Part shown: positions 1 to 5,960 of the stretch, one piece after another | Position numbering within the stretch: the stretch's first letter is position 1 | How the letters are laid out: each line of letters starts with the position of its first letter | The notes under the pieces: model-generated | Databases searched by the model: none | The model's input: only the letters and a program-made list of their open reading frames with translations | Told to the model about the DNA's origin: nothing | DNA from: Peptococcaceae bacterium | GTDB lineage: Bacteria > Bacillota > Peptococcia > Peptococcales > Peptococcaceae | NCBI GenBank assembly: GCA_900756555.1 | Contig: CAAEKP010000068.1 | Location: 1-11,832, forward strand | DNA length: 11,832 nt | Direction: 5' to 3' | Made by a program: the position numbers and the translations under genes

Positions 1-264
1 CAGATGAAACGGCACGCCCAGGCTGCGGCAGTATTCCCCCACAATCTCGTAATTGTTGTTCCAGCCCACATCCAGAGAGATACCGTGCAGCTCAAAAGGA
101 AAGGGCAGTGTTTTTTGCAGCACCGACAATGCGTAGAGCAGCACAGTGCTGTCCTTGCCGCCGGATAAGCCGACAGCAATTTTATCGTAAGGTTGAATCA
201 GGCCGTATTCCCGGCTGGCACGCCGGATTTTAGCCAGCAGTGGTTTGTTGAATTTACGCCACAT
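1..264 (-). CDS. PP-loop ATPase, TtcA/TilS-like tRNA-thiolation family (5' part only)
   Basis: The reverse strand gives 88 codons from an ATG at 264-262 and then runs off the left edge, so the C-terminal part is missing. The protein begins MWRKFNKPLL and carries the PP-loop signature VGLSGGKDST at about residues 33-42. This is the ATP-pyrophosphatase motif that adenylates a substrate in TtcA (2-thiocytidine at tRNA position 32), TilS and related enzymes. Short basic N-terminus, SGGKDS loop and the following LDVGW segment fit the TtcA-like subfamily better than TilS, but the CxxC motifs that would settle it lie outside the window. A ribosome binding site (AGGAGA on the minus strand, 274-279) sits nine bases before the ATG, fixing the start. 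It is transcribed divergently from folD. Family call is good; substrate is inferred. Confidence 0.8.
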   Translation of the reverse strand, partial: MWRKFNKPLLAKIRRASREYGLIQPYDKIAVGLSGGKDSTVLLYALSVLQKTLPFPFELHGISLDVGWNNNYEIVGEYCRSLGVPFHL

Positions 265-336
265 AAAAAACAATCTCCTTTTTATTGTGTAAGTGATATG
301 GGAAACATACAGCATCATGTCATTTTCTGAATTTTT

Positions 337-365
337 ATTATACGGGAAATCCGTAAAAAATGCAA
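337..365 (-). promoter_or_regulatory. Predicted sigma-A promoter for the minus-strand PP-loop gene
   Basis: Read on the minus strand there is TTGCAT (360-365), a 17-base spacer and a perfect TATAAT (337-342). Transcription would start near 330 and give a leader of about 65 bases before the ATG at 264. The spacer contains a five-base inverted repeat (TACGG at 341-345, CCGTA at 351-355) that could be a small operator or be chance. Prediction from sequence only. Confidence 0.6.
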
Positions 366-394
366 AATAATTGTAGTTGTTCCGCGAAAAAGTA

Positions 395-403
395 TGCTAT
401 AAT
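395..403 (+). promoter_or_regulatory. Predicted extended -10 promoter for folD operon
   Basis: TATAAT at 398-403 is preceded by TG at 395-396, giving an extended -10 element. A weak -35-like TTGTTC at 377-382 has a short 15-base spacer, which an extended -10 can tolerate. The start would fall near 410 and give a leader of about 50 bases before the folD ATG at 462. It lies close to the divergent promoter of the PP-loop gene; the two -10 boxes are about 55 bases apart. Confidence 0.6.
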
Positions 404-461
404 GAAAGGCATATATCATGGTAATGCTAGTGATAGCAGGTTAATAGGGAGTGTAGTTATT

Positions 462-1301
462 ATGTTAAAGTTAATTGACGGAAAACAGCTGGCGCAGGAA
501 CGCCGGAATGAAATAAAACAGACAGTAGATAAACTGAAACAGCAGGGGATTGTGCCCGGGCTGGCAGTTATTTTAGTGGGCGAGGATGCGGCATCTCAGA
601 TTTATGTGCGCAACAAGGAAAAGGCCTGCCATGAGGTTGGCTTTTATTCAGAAGTGCATCGTCTGCCGGAAAACACTTCGCAGGAGGAATTGTTGCAGTT
701 AATCGATCGTTTAAACAAAGACGATAAGATTCACGGCTTGCTGGTGCAGCTGCCGGTGCCAAAACATATTGATGAAAAAGCAGTGATTCATGCCATCAGC
801 CCACGCAAGGACGTGGACGGTTTCCTGCCGGAAAATCTGGGTTCTCTGCTGATTGGGGAGCCGGCATTTGAGCCATGCACACCAAAGGGCTGCATTGATT
901 TAATCAAACGTACCGGCATTGAAATCACCGGCAAAAAAGCAGTGGTGGTGGGCCGGAGCAATATTGTGGGCAAGCCGGTGGCTATGATGCTGCTGCGGGA
1001 AAATGCCACCGTGACCATCTGCCATTCTAAAACCAAAAATCTGAAAGAAGAATTGCTGACAGCGGACATTGTGGTGGCTGCTGTGGGGAAAGCCAATTTT
1101 ATCACCAGCGATATGATTAAAGATGGCGCAGTGGTAATTGACGTGGGGATGAATCGTCTGGAAAACGGCAAGCTGGCTGGCGATGTGGATCAGGCCGGTC
1201 TGGCTGAGCGTGACTGCTGGCTGACTCCGGTGCCGGGCGGCGTGGGCCCCATGACAATTACCATGTTGATGAAAAATACACTGGAAAGCGCGATGCGTTA
1301 G
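462..1301 (+). CDS. folD: Bifunctional methylenetetrahydrofolate dehydrogenase / methenyltetrahydrofolate cyclohydrolase
   Basis: FolD interconverts 5,10-methylene-THF, 5,10-methenyl-THF and 10-formyl-THF in the cytoplasm, using NADP, and supplies one-carbon units for purine and formyl-Met synthesis. The 279-residue product matches the usual family length of about 280. Visible motifs are the active-site Y48-VRN-K52 pair, VQLPVPKHID, the DVDGF segment, PCTPKGCIDL, the Rossmann stretch VVVGRSNIVGKPVA and the C-terminal TPVPGGVGPMT signature. The frame is open upstream to an ATG at 360, but that extension (MQNNCSCSAKK...) overlaps the promoter and has no family similarity. The ATG at 462 has an AGGGAG site at 446-451 with a ten-base gap and starts MLKLIDGKQL, as expected. 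It is followed 11 bases later by the next gene, so probably heads a three-gene operon. Confidence 0.97.
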   Translation: MLKLIDGKQLAQERRNEIKQTVDKLKQQGIVPGLAVILVGEDAASQIYVRNKEKACHEVGFYSEVHRLPENTSQEELLQLIDRLNKDDKIHGLLVQLPVPKHIDEKAVIHAISPRKDVDGFLPENLGSLLIGEPAFEPCTPKGCIDLIKRTGIEITGKKAVVVGRSNIVGKPVAMMLLRENATVTICHSKTKNLKEELLTADIVVAAVGKANFITSDMIKDGAVVIDVGMNRLENGKLAGDVDQAGLAERDCWLTPVPGGVGPMTITMLMKNTLESAMR

Positions 1302-1312
1302 GAGGAGAGAGC

Positions 1313-1843
1313 ATGGAACAGGACAGAGCAACGTTAGATCAGGAAATTCTTTTTATTTGTGAAGATATTGAGCAATGCCTGAAGCGTGCGGAACAGCTGC
1401 CGGGATATAACGACAGTTCGTCTTATTATTGCCGGCTGATCACCTTAAAAGAAAAAATTGCTACCGAGCGTCGTTTGCAGGAAGAAATCAGCCTGCCTTG
1501 CCGGTTTTTGCTGGAACATTTCTCATTGTTTCTGGGCAAATGGGACTACTCCATCGGCTGCAAATACGGGCAGGTGCAGCGGGGACGGGGCATTTTAACC
1601 GATATCAAGATTGGCGAGTGGGGTAATGTGAGCCTGATCATTGACAGTCTGGAAATTACCTGGCGTGATGCGGACTATAATTATATGTTTTATCCCGATA
1701 AAGTTATTCTGCGGCCAAAAGCAGCGGGCAAGAGCGATATTTTCCTGTATTTCAGCTATGCGTTCAAGTATGGCAATGTGTTGTCCCGTTTTCCGGAGGT
1801 AGCCAGTGATCCGCAGACCATTTACTGGCATCAGGAGCTGTAA
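1313..1843 (+). CDS. Hypothetical protein downstream of folD
   Basis: I do not recognise this 176-residue protein. It has no signal peptide or membrane segment, so is probably cytoplasmic. The first 65 or so residues are acidic and look helical (MEQDRATLDQEILFICEDIE onward). The rest is rich in aromatic and beta-branched residues (WDYSIGCKYGQ, WGNVSLIIDSLEITW, YNYMFYPDKVILRP, IFLYFSYAFKYGNVL), suggesting a beta-rich C-terminal domain. A strong GGAGGAG site lies just behind the folD stop codon and before the ATG at 1313. Its stop overlaps the ATG of the following lipoprotein gene by one base (TAATG), so the two are probably translationally coupled and may act together. Codon use resembles the neighbours. 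Real gene is likely; function unknown. Confidence 0.8.
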   Translation: MEQDRATLDQEILFICEDIEQCLKRAEQLPGYNDSSSYYCRLITLKEKIATERRLQEEISLPCRFLLEHFSLFLGKWDYSIGCKYGQVQRGRGILTDIKIGEWGNVSLIIDSLEITWRDADYNYMFYPDKVILRPKAAGKSDIFLYFSYAFKYGNVLSRFPEVASDPQTIYWHQEL

Positions 1844-2433
1844 TGGGCACAATGGCGCAGAAATTTTGGCTGGTGCTGCTGTTGGCAGGCTTATTGATGG
1901 CTGGAACTGTAGCAGGCTGCGCTGCCAATCAGGTAAATCAGCCGGAACAAGAAGAGCAGAAAGAGGCAGCAGAACCGCAGATTGCAGAAGGCATCACGGT
2001 GAATGGCACTGTGGTGGAGGCGGCAGGCAAGAGGGTGGATGTTGCCGATAAAAACAGCTATATCCACGCCATTGAGAGCTGCCAGTGGATTGAAAAAAAC
2101 AAGCTGATGATTCAGTGCCGTGTGTCTGGCTATAACAGCCAGCCGCTGTATTTGGCGGTGTATGATGTGGTGCGGGATATGTATGTGTATGAGCAGTACG
2201 GCAAGCAGTTTGTGTGGCAGAACGATGATCTGGACACGCTGATTTATGTGGTGGACTACGCCCATGCGGGCCAGAGCTCTCAGGTACTGAATAAAAATGA
2301 TGTAGTGCTGTATACATCCGGCGCCCAGCAGCAGATAAAAGCGGTCAGCTATGTTCCCAAGGGTATCAAGGTGGAGGTAACCAATCTGCACGATGAAGAT
2401 TCGCAGCAGATTCTTGTGGAAACAGCGGTGTAG
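1843..2433 (+). CDS. Uncharacterised lipoprotein
   Basis: The 196-residue product starts with a hydrophobic signal segment (residues 7-22) ending in a lipobox, VAGC, with the lipidated cysteine at residue 26. It should therefore be processed by Lgt/Lsp and anchored outside the cytoplasmic membrane. After the cysteine comes an acidic Q/E-rich linker (about 27-45) and then a globular part with no motif I can name (ESCQWIEKNKLMIQCRV, YDVVRDMYVYEQYGKQF, DTLIYVVDYAHAG). Two cysteines at about 79 and 92 could form a disulfide. The ATG at 1843 overlaps the upstream stop (TAATG), with AGGAG at 1833-1837 and a short five-base gap. A second ATG at 1852 is possible and keeps the signal peptide. It is the last gene of the folD operon. 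Function unknown. Confidence 0.82.
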   Translation: MGTMAQKFWLVLLLAGLLMAGTVAGCAANQVNQPEQEEQKEAAEPQIAEGITVNGTVVEAAGKRVDVADKNSYIHAIESCQWIEKNKLMIQCRVSGYNSQPLYLAVYDVVRDMYVYEQYGKQFVWQNDDLDTLIYVVDYAHAGQSSQVLNKNDVVLYTSGAQQQIKAVSYVPKGIKVEVTNLHDEDSQQILVETAV

Positions 2434-2444
2434 GAAAACGCTAG

Positions 2445-2522
2445 AAAAGACTGAAATTGAAAAGATTGAAATTGCAAGACTGAAGTTGAAAAGACTGAAA
2501 TTAAATTGAAAAGACTGAATTG
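2445..2522 (+). repeat. Imperfect 15-bp A-rich tandem repeat
   Basis: Five copies of a unit close to AAAAGACTGAAATTG follow the lipoprotein stop codon: 2445-2459, 2460-2474, 2475-2488, 2489-2508 (carrying a small insertion) and 2509-2522. Copies vary from 14 to 20 bases. The last copy also forms the 5' arm of the terminator hairpin that follows. No coding role is supported; one frame reads through as a short Lys/Glu/Leu-rich peptide without a start signal. Confidence 0.85.
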
Positions 2523-2580
2523 CAGGGGCTGTCGTTTCGTTTGTGATGGCGGTTTTGCGGATTCGGTCTTTTTCTTTTTT
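2509..2580 (+). terminator. Rho-independent terminator of the folD operon
   Basis: The arm 2509-2524 (AAAAGACTGAATTGCA) pairs with 2556-2572 (TGCGGATTCGGTCTTTT) through about 16 pairs. Two of these are G-U wobbles, and one base is bulged. The loop is about 31 bases, and the T-rich run 2569-2580 follows. The long loop is unusual. Earlier repeat copies also contain AAAAGACTGAA and could pair with the same 3' arm. Confidence 0.65.
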
Positions 2581-2711
2581 GGGTCTAAGCTATGGCTGTT
2601 TGGTATAATTTTGCGGACAGGTGGCGATACTGAATTGGTAGCACAATTCTGCATAAATAAAAACATAAGTAAATTTTCTATTGAACAGATTGTATTATTT
2701 TCCTTCTGCGC
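2581..2711. other. Intergenic stretch without a supported gene
   Basis: Between the folD-operon terminator and the rnjA promoter there is no supported coding sequence. Two weak signals exist: an extended -10-like TGGTATAAT at 2601-2609 with no good -35, and a perfect six-base inverted repeat GAATTG (2632-2637) / CAATTC (2644-2649). A small RNA from here is conceivable but not shown. Confidence 0.4.
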
Positions 2712-2740
2712 TTGTTATTATGACGAAAATAGCATATAAT
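2712..2740 (+). promoter_or_regulatory. Predicted sigma-A promoter for rnjA
   Basis: TTGTTA (2712-2717), a 17-base spacer and a perfect TATAAT (2735-2740) lie about 55 bases before the proposed rnjA start. Transcription would begin near 2747, giving a leader of about 46 bases. Confidence 0.75.
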
Positions 2741-2777
2741 ATAAGAGTTCGTTTGGTCGGTAAAAATTAAAATAACA

Positions 2778-2796
2778 AAAGGAGGTTTACGTCATT
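2778..2796 (+). promoter_or_regulatory. Strong ribosome binding site and AUU start of rnjA
   Basis: AAAGGAGG (2778-2785) is the best Shine-Dalgarno match in the window. It stands eight bases before an in-frame ATT at 2794-2796. An in-frame TAA at 2773-2775 closes the frame upstream. No ATG, GTG or TTG exists in frame between that stop and the ATG at 2863. The site therefore points to AUU initiation. Confidence 0.75.
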
Positions 2797-4464
2797 AAGA
2801 ATAAAAATCAAGATGGTGTCAGTATTATTCCCCTGGGCGGATTAGGTGAAATCGGGAAAAATATGACAGCAATCAAATGTGACAATGAAATTCTGCTGAT
2901 CGATTCCGGCTTAATGTTCCCCGAGGAAGAATTGCTGGGAATTGATATCGTAATTCAGGACATCAGCTACCTGATTGAGAACAGAGATATGGTAAAAGGG
3001 GTTGTTATCACCCACGGACATGAAGACCATATTGGCAGTTTGCCATATCTGCTGCGCGAAATTAACGTGCCTGTTTACAGCATGAAGCTGACAATCGGTT
3101 TAATTGAAACCAAATTAAAAGAAACGACGTTTGTTAACGCACCGCGGCTGCATATTGTGAAGCCGCGGCAGGAGTTTAAGGTGGGCTCATTCCGCGTGGA
3201 ATTAGTGCGCACCTGCCACAGCATCCCGGATTCAGTAGCTGTTGCCGTACACACCCGGTACGGTATTATTTTCCATTCTGGCGACTTTAAATTTGACCAA
3301 ACACCAGTCGATGGCAAAGGCATTGACTATCAGCGAATCGCAGAACTGGGCAATAAAGGCGTGCTGGCGTTCCTGTCGGATAGCACTAATGTGGAACGAC
3401 CTGGTTATAGTACATCGGAACGAAGTGTTGGAGAAAACTTTGATAATATTTTCCGCAGTGCACGTGAACGGATTGTGGTGGCAACCTTTGCTTCCAACGT
3501 GCATCGTATTCAGCAGGTAATCAATGCAGCCTGCGACTACAATCGAAAGGTGGCTGTTGCCGGCCGGAGTATGGTGAACATTGTAAATGTATCTCAGGAA
3601 CTGGGATACCTGGATGTGCCGCCAAACACTCTCATTGAGCTGGATGAACTGGATCAGTATCCCCGCAATGAGGTGGTGCTGCTGACCACAGGCAGCCAGG
3701 GTGAGCCAATGTCGGCTCTGACCCGTATGGCCATGTCTGATCATCGCCGGGTAAAAATTGAGGAAGGCGATACAGTTATTCTGTCTGCTTCTCCAATTCC
3801 GGGCAATGAAAAGCTGGTGGCAAAAGTAACCGATATGCTGTATCGTCTGGGTGCCAGAGTAATTGCCGGCTCCGGCAATGGCGTACACACATCCGGTCAT
3901 GCCTGCCGCGAAGAACTGAAAATGATGCTCAATCTGGTAAAACCAAAATATTTCATTCCAGTGCATGGTGAATATCGTATGCTGGTGAAACATAAACAGC
4001 TGGCTATGGAAGTCGGCATGGCTGACGAAAATGTGTTTATCGCCGAAAACGGCAGTGTGATTGAGCTGAACGACCAGAGAGGCGCTATCACCGGCAAAGT
4101 AACAGCCGGACGGGTGCTGATTGATGGTCTGGGCGTGGGCGATGTGGGTAACATCGTGCTGCGGGACCGCAAACAGTTATCGCAGGATGGTATTTTGATT
4201 GTGGTGGTAACTCTGGACAGAGAGAACAAAACCATCGCAGCCGGGCCGGATATTGTATCCCGCGGCTTTGTGTATGTGCGCGAAGCTGATGAGCTGATGT
4301 CTGGCGCCAAAGAAAGAGTGAGCCAGACGTTAGAAAAATATCTGGAACGCAATATTGTGGATTGGTCCAGCTTAAAGACCGGTCTGCGCGACAGCTTAAG
4401 CAAATACCTGTATGAAAAAACACGGCGGAGACCAATGATTCTGCCAATCATTCAGGAAATCTAA
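2794..4464 (+). CDS. rnjA: Ribonuclease J (5'-3' exo- and endoribonuclease), AUU start
   Basis: RNase J degrades and matures mRNA and rRNA in Bacillota. It is a two-zinc metallo-beta-lactamase/beta-CASP enzyme acting in the cytoplasm. The metal-binding HGHEDH motif is at residues 74-79 when counted from the ATT at 2794. Other signatures are HSIPDS, HSGDFKFD, the beta-CASP stretches ATFASNVHRIQQ, TTGSQGEPM and SASPIPGNE, then TSGHA, PVHGEYRM and the C-terminal RRRPMILPII. From the ATT the product is 556 residues (the B. subtilis J1 I recall has 555), and the N-terminal part aligns without a gap, placing the conserved PLGGLGEIGKN block and the histidines at the same numbers. Starting at the first ATG (2863) would remove that block. 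It is a single-gene unit with its own promoter and terminator. Whether J1 or J2 type cannot be decided from one copy. Confidence 0.96.
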   Translation: MKNKNQDGVSIIPLGGLGEIGKNMTAIKCDNEILLIDSGLMFPEEELLGIDIVIQDISYLIENRDMVKGVVITHGHEDHIGSLPYLLREINVPVYSMKLTIGLIETKLKETTFVNAPRLHIVKPRQEFKVGSFRVELVRTCHSIPDSVAVAVHTRYGIIFHSGDFKFDQTPVDGKGIDYQRIAELGNKGVLAFLSDSTNVERPGYSTSERSVGENFDNIFRSARERIVVATFASNVHRIQQVINAACDYNRKVAVAGRSMVNIVNVSQELGYLDVPPNTLIELDELDQYPRNEVVLLTTGSQGEPMSALTRMAMSDHRRVKIEEGDTVILSASPIPGNEKLVAKVTDMLYRLGARVIAGSGNGVHTSGHACREELKMMLNLVKPKYFIPVHGEYRMLVKHKQLAMEVGMADENVFIAENGSVIELNDQRGAITGKVTAGRVLIDGLGVGDVGNIVLRDRKQLSQDGILIVVVTLDRENKTIAAGPDIVSRGFVYVREADELMSGAKERVSQTLEKYLERNIVDWSSLKTGLRDSLSKYLYEKTRRRPMILPIIQEI

Positions 4465-4489
4465 AAAAAGAATCAAGTGTAAAAATGTT

Positions 4490-4523
4490 ATCCCCTGCGG
4501 AGTAATTCTGCGGGGGATTTTTT
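4490..4523 (+). terminator. Rho-independent terminator of rnjA
   Basis: A 12-pair stem, ATCCCCTGCGGA (4490-4501) with TCTGCGGGGGAT (4507-4518), closes a five-base loop and has two G-U wobbles. Six T residues (4518-4523) follow. It starts 26 bases after the rnjA stop codon. Confidence 0.92.
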
Positions 4524-4556
4524 ATGTTCAGGTTATCTATAAATCTTAAATTCTTA

Positions 4557-4585
4557 TTGCACAAAATCACCTGCTCTGTTACAAT
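4557..4585 (+). promoter_or_regulatory. Predicted promoter of the padR-DUF2812 operon
   Basis: TTGCAC (4557-4562), a 17-base spacer and TACAAT (4580-4585). The start would be near 4592, inside the repeated operator-like element, leaving a leader of about 43 bases before the ATG at 4635. Confidence 0.65.
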
Positions 4586-4613
4586 ATCATTAAACGATAT
4601 CAATTAACGATAT
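4584..4613 (+). promoter_or_regulatory. Operator-like 13-bp repeat array over the padR promoter
   Basis: Two 13-base copies, ATATCATTAAACG (4584-4596) and ATATCAATTAACG (4597-4609), plus a partial ATAT. Seen as inverted repeats this is ATATC-N7-GATATC-N7-GATAT, that is two overlapping dyads. It begins in the -10 box and covers the expected start site, the right place for a repressor. PadR proteins often repress their own operon, so autoregulation is a reasonable inference. Confidence 0.6.
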
Positions 4614-4634
4614 TACAAAAAGGGGGCGGGAGCA

Positions 4635-4946
4635 ATGCCGCGAAAGCCGCTAGAAAGTTTAACAGAATCCATGTTTTATGTGTTGATGGCTTTTCAGAAA
4701 GAACAGAGGTGCGGCACGGAGATCGCCAGTTTTGTGGAGCAGAAAACCCATGGACTGTGTCGGATTGGTCCTGCCACGCTGTACACCATTTTAGCCAAAT
4801 TTGAGGATGAAAAGTATATCAAAGAAGTTAAGGTGGAAGGCCGCAAACGCACCTATGCTGTCACCGACAAAGGGCGGCAGGCTTATGTGGATGAAGTGGC
4901 GCGGCTGCGGCGCTGTGTGGCGGATGCTGCCAGTGAGGAAGAATAA
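4635..4946 (+). CDS. PadR family winged-helix transcriptional regulator
   Basis: The 103-residue protein is a compact PadR-like (subfamily 2) repressor. After a short basic start (MPRKPLESLTESMFYVLMAF) comes the helix-turn-helix, with recognition helix about residues 44-59 (RIGPATLYTILAKFEDE). The beta wing is at about 64-80 (EVKVEGRKRTYAVTDKG), and a C-terminal helix (82-98) would serve for dimerisation. PadR dimers usually bind a dyad in their own promoter and release it on binding a small molecule or membrane-active drug; the ligand here is unknown. The ATG at 4635 has a G-rich site (AGGGGG, 4621-4626) eight bases upstream. Eighteen bases separate its stop from the membrane-protein gene. 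PadR followed by a DUF2812-type protein is a common Bacillota pair, so it probably controls that gene and itself. Confidence 0.92.
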   Translation: MPRKPLESLTESMFYVLMAFQKEQRCGTEIASFVEQKTHGLCRIGPATLYTILAKFEDEKYIKEVKVEGRKRTYAVTDKGRQAYVDEVARLRRCVADAASEEE

Positions 4947-4964
4947 CACAGGGAGGCGGTAACA

Positions 4965-5795
4965 ATGGATGCTACAAAGAAACGATATGCGGTGCGTATG
5001 GCGCCTTGTTCCAGTTATGATGTGGAGCGCATGGCAAATTGGCTGGAGGATATGGCGCAGCGCGGATATTTCTTAGAAAAAACAATGGGCTGCTTGATTA
5101 TATTTCGGCGGGATGAGCCACAAAAACTGCGGTATCGGTTATGCGAACTGCCGGAGGAAAGCTTGTTCAATGACCGCGATCCGTCTGAAGTGGAGGAACT
5201 GATTGCAATCTGTGAGGCCAGCGGCTGGCACTATGTTGCTAAGCGGGGGCTGTTCGGCATTTTTGTCACCGCCGATGAAACATTGCCGGAATTGCAGACA
5301 GAAGCCAATCCGTTTTATAAGCGCTATATTGCATTTTTGTTGTATACGCTGATAGGGTCATTGGTGCTATTCTTTTGGCCTACGCCGGACTTTGGCAGCG
5401 GTATGAAACGCTTATGGGTAATACCAGTGGTATGGTTTCCGTTGCTGTTCTGGGGACAGATGATACCGCGTTATTTAAACCAGATTGGAAACTTTATGCT
5501 TCTGTTTGCAGCAATGGCTCCAAGCCTTTTACAGATATTTATGAGGCATGGATTTTTTCATACCTGGCAGACGGTAGGCAGTGCAGAGTTTGTTCCAGCA
5601 TTGTTTGCAGTATGTTGTGTATTTTGGGAGATGGGTTATTTCATCATCGGGCCATTAAAATATTTTTGCAAAATGCTGCGGCAAAAGTCACTGGAATATC
5701 GTAGAAACTGGCGCAAAGGCGCTCTGTTGTATCGCGCCACCACCATTGGGTTACCCTTGAGTATGATTGTGGCGTTTTATCTTATGTTTTCATAA
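4965..5795 (+). CDS. DUF2812-type membrane protein, PadR partner
   Basis: This 276-residue protein has a soluble N-terminal domain of about 115 residues, followed by five likely membrane segments at roughly 121-139, 149-167, 174-193, 207-230 and 256-275. The N-terminal part follows the DUF2812 pattern: an aromatic/charged opening, VERMANWLEDMAQRGYFLEK, a FRR beta strand, YRLCELPEE, then EELIAICEASGWHYVAKRGLFGIF. The molecular role of DUF2812 is not established. These genes usually sit directly behind a padR gene, as here, suggesting a membrane-stress or envelope function under PadR control. The ATG at 4965 follows a GGGAGGCGG ribosome binding site. I see no convincing terminator between its stop and the alaS promoter. 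DUF2812 assignment is from pattern recall and is fairly but not fully certain. Confidence 0.78.
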   Translation: MDATKKRYAVRMAPCSSYDVERMANWLEDMAQRGYFLEKTMGCLIIFRRDEPQKLRYRLCELPEESLFNDRDPSEVEELIAICEASGWHYVAKRGLFGIFVTADETLPELQTEANPFYKRYIAFLLYTLIGSLVLFFWPTPDFGSGMKRLWVIPVVWFPLLFWGQMIPRYLNQIGNFMLLFAAMAPSLLQIFMRHGFFHTWQTVGSAEFVPALFAVCCVFWEMGYFIIGPLKYFCKMLRQKSLEYRRNWRKGALLYRATTIGLPLSMIVAFYLMFS

Positions 5796-5855
5796 ATCTT
5801 CGGATGGTTTAGCATGAAAATATTTCTTCCCACGCTGTTTTTTTGCGGAAATGTG

Positions 5856-5884
5856 TTGACAAAAAATCGGGAAAAATTCATAAT
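5856..5884 (+). promoter_or_regulatory. Strong sigma-A promoter for alaS-ireB-ruvX
   Basis: A perfect TTGACA (5856-5861), a 17-base spacer and CATAAT (5879-5884, five of six matches). The start would be near 5891, giving a 70-base leader. No T-box specifier or AGGGTGG-type antiterminator sequence is present in the leader. Confidence 0.85.
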
Positions 5885-5894
5885 AAAAGGATAA

Positions 5895-5953
5895 CTATGA
5901 TATACCATAGAATCATGCGGGAAGCCCTAGAAATTGTAGGGTTAGGAAGGGGC
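5895..5953 (+). promoter_or_regulatory. alaS leader: palindrome near +1 and hairpin before the SD
   Basis: CTATG (5895-5899) and CATAG (5906-5910) form a dyad just after the predicted start site. Further on, CCCTA (5925-5929) can pair with TAGGG (5937-5941). The same GCCCT (5924-5928) can instead pair with GGGGC (5949-5953), which overlaps the ribosome binding site. The two pairings exclude each other. A regulatory role is inferred only. Confidence 0.4.
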
Positions 5954-5960
5954 AAAGAGA

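Noticed and set aside
360..461. Upstream in-frame extension of folD to the ATG at 360
   Set aside because: The extra 34 residues overlap the predicted promoter, have no ribosome binding site and do not resemble FolD; the ATG at 462 has a good site and the family N-terminus.
2621..2655. tRNA D-arm-like string (AATTGGTAGCAC)
   Set aside because: The D-stem does not pair and there is no anticodon arm, T-arm (GGTTCGA type) or acceptor complement downstream.
2349..2666. Minus-strand 105-codon open frame over the 15-bp repeat
   Set aside because: It spans the 3' end of the lipoprotein gene, the repeat and the terminator, has no ribosome binding site, and its Phe/Gln/Ser repeat is just the reverse reading of the A-rich array.
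2506..2739. Plus-strand 77-codon open frame between the repeat and rnjA
   Set aside because: It starts inside the repeat, crosses the terminator hairpin and the rnjA promoter, and its product shows no family likeness.
3232..3993. Minus-strand 253-codon open frame inside rnjA
   Set aside because: Antisense shadow of the conserved beta-CASP coding region with no supporting start signal or family likeness.
5885..5960. T-box riboswitch before alaS
   Set aside because: The leader is only about 70 bases and contains no T-box consensus or terminator/antiterminator pair.
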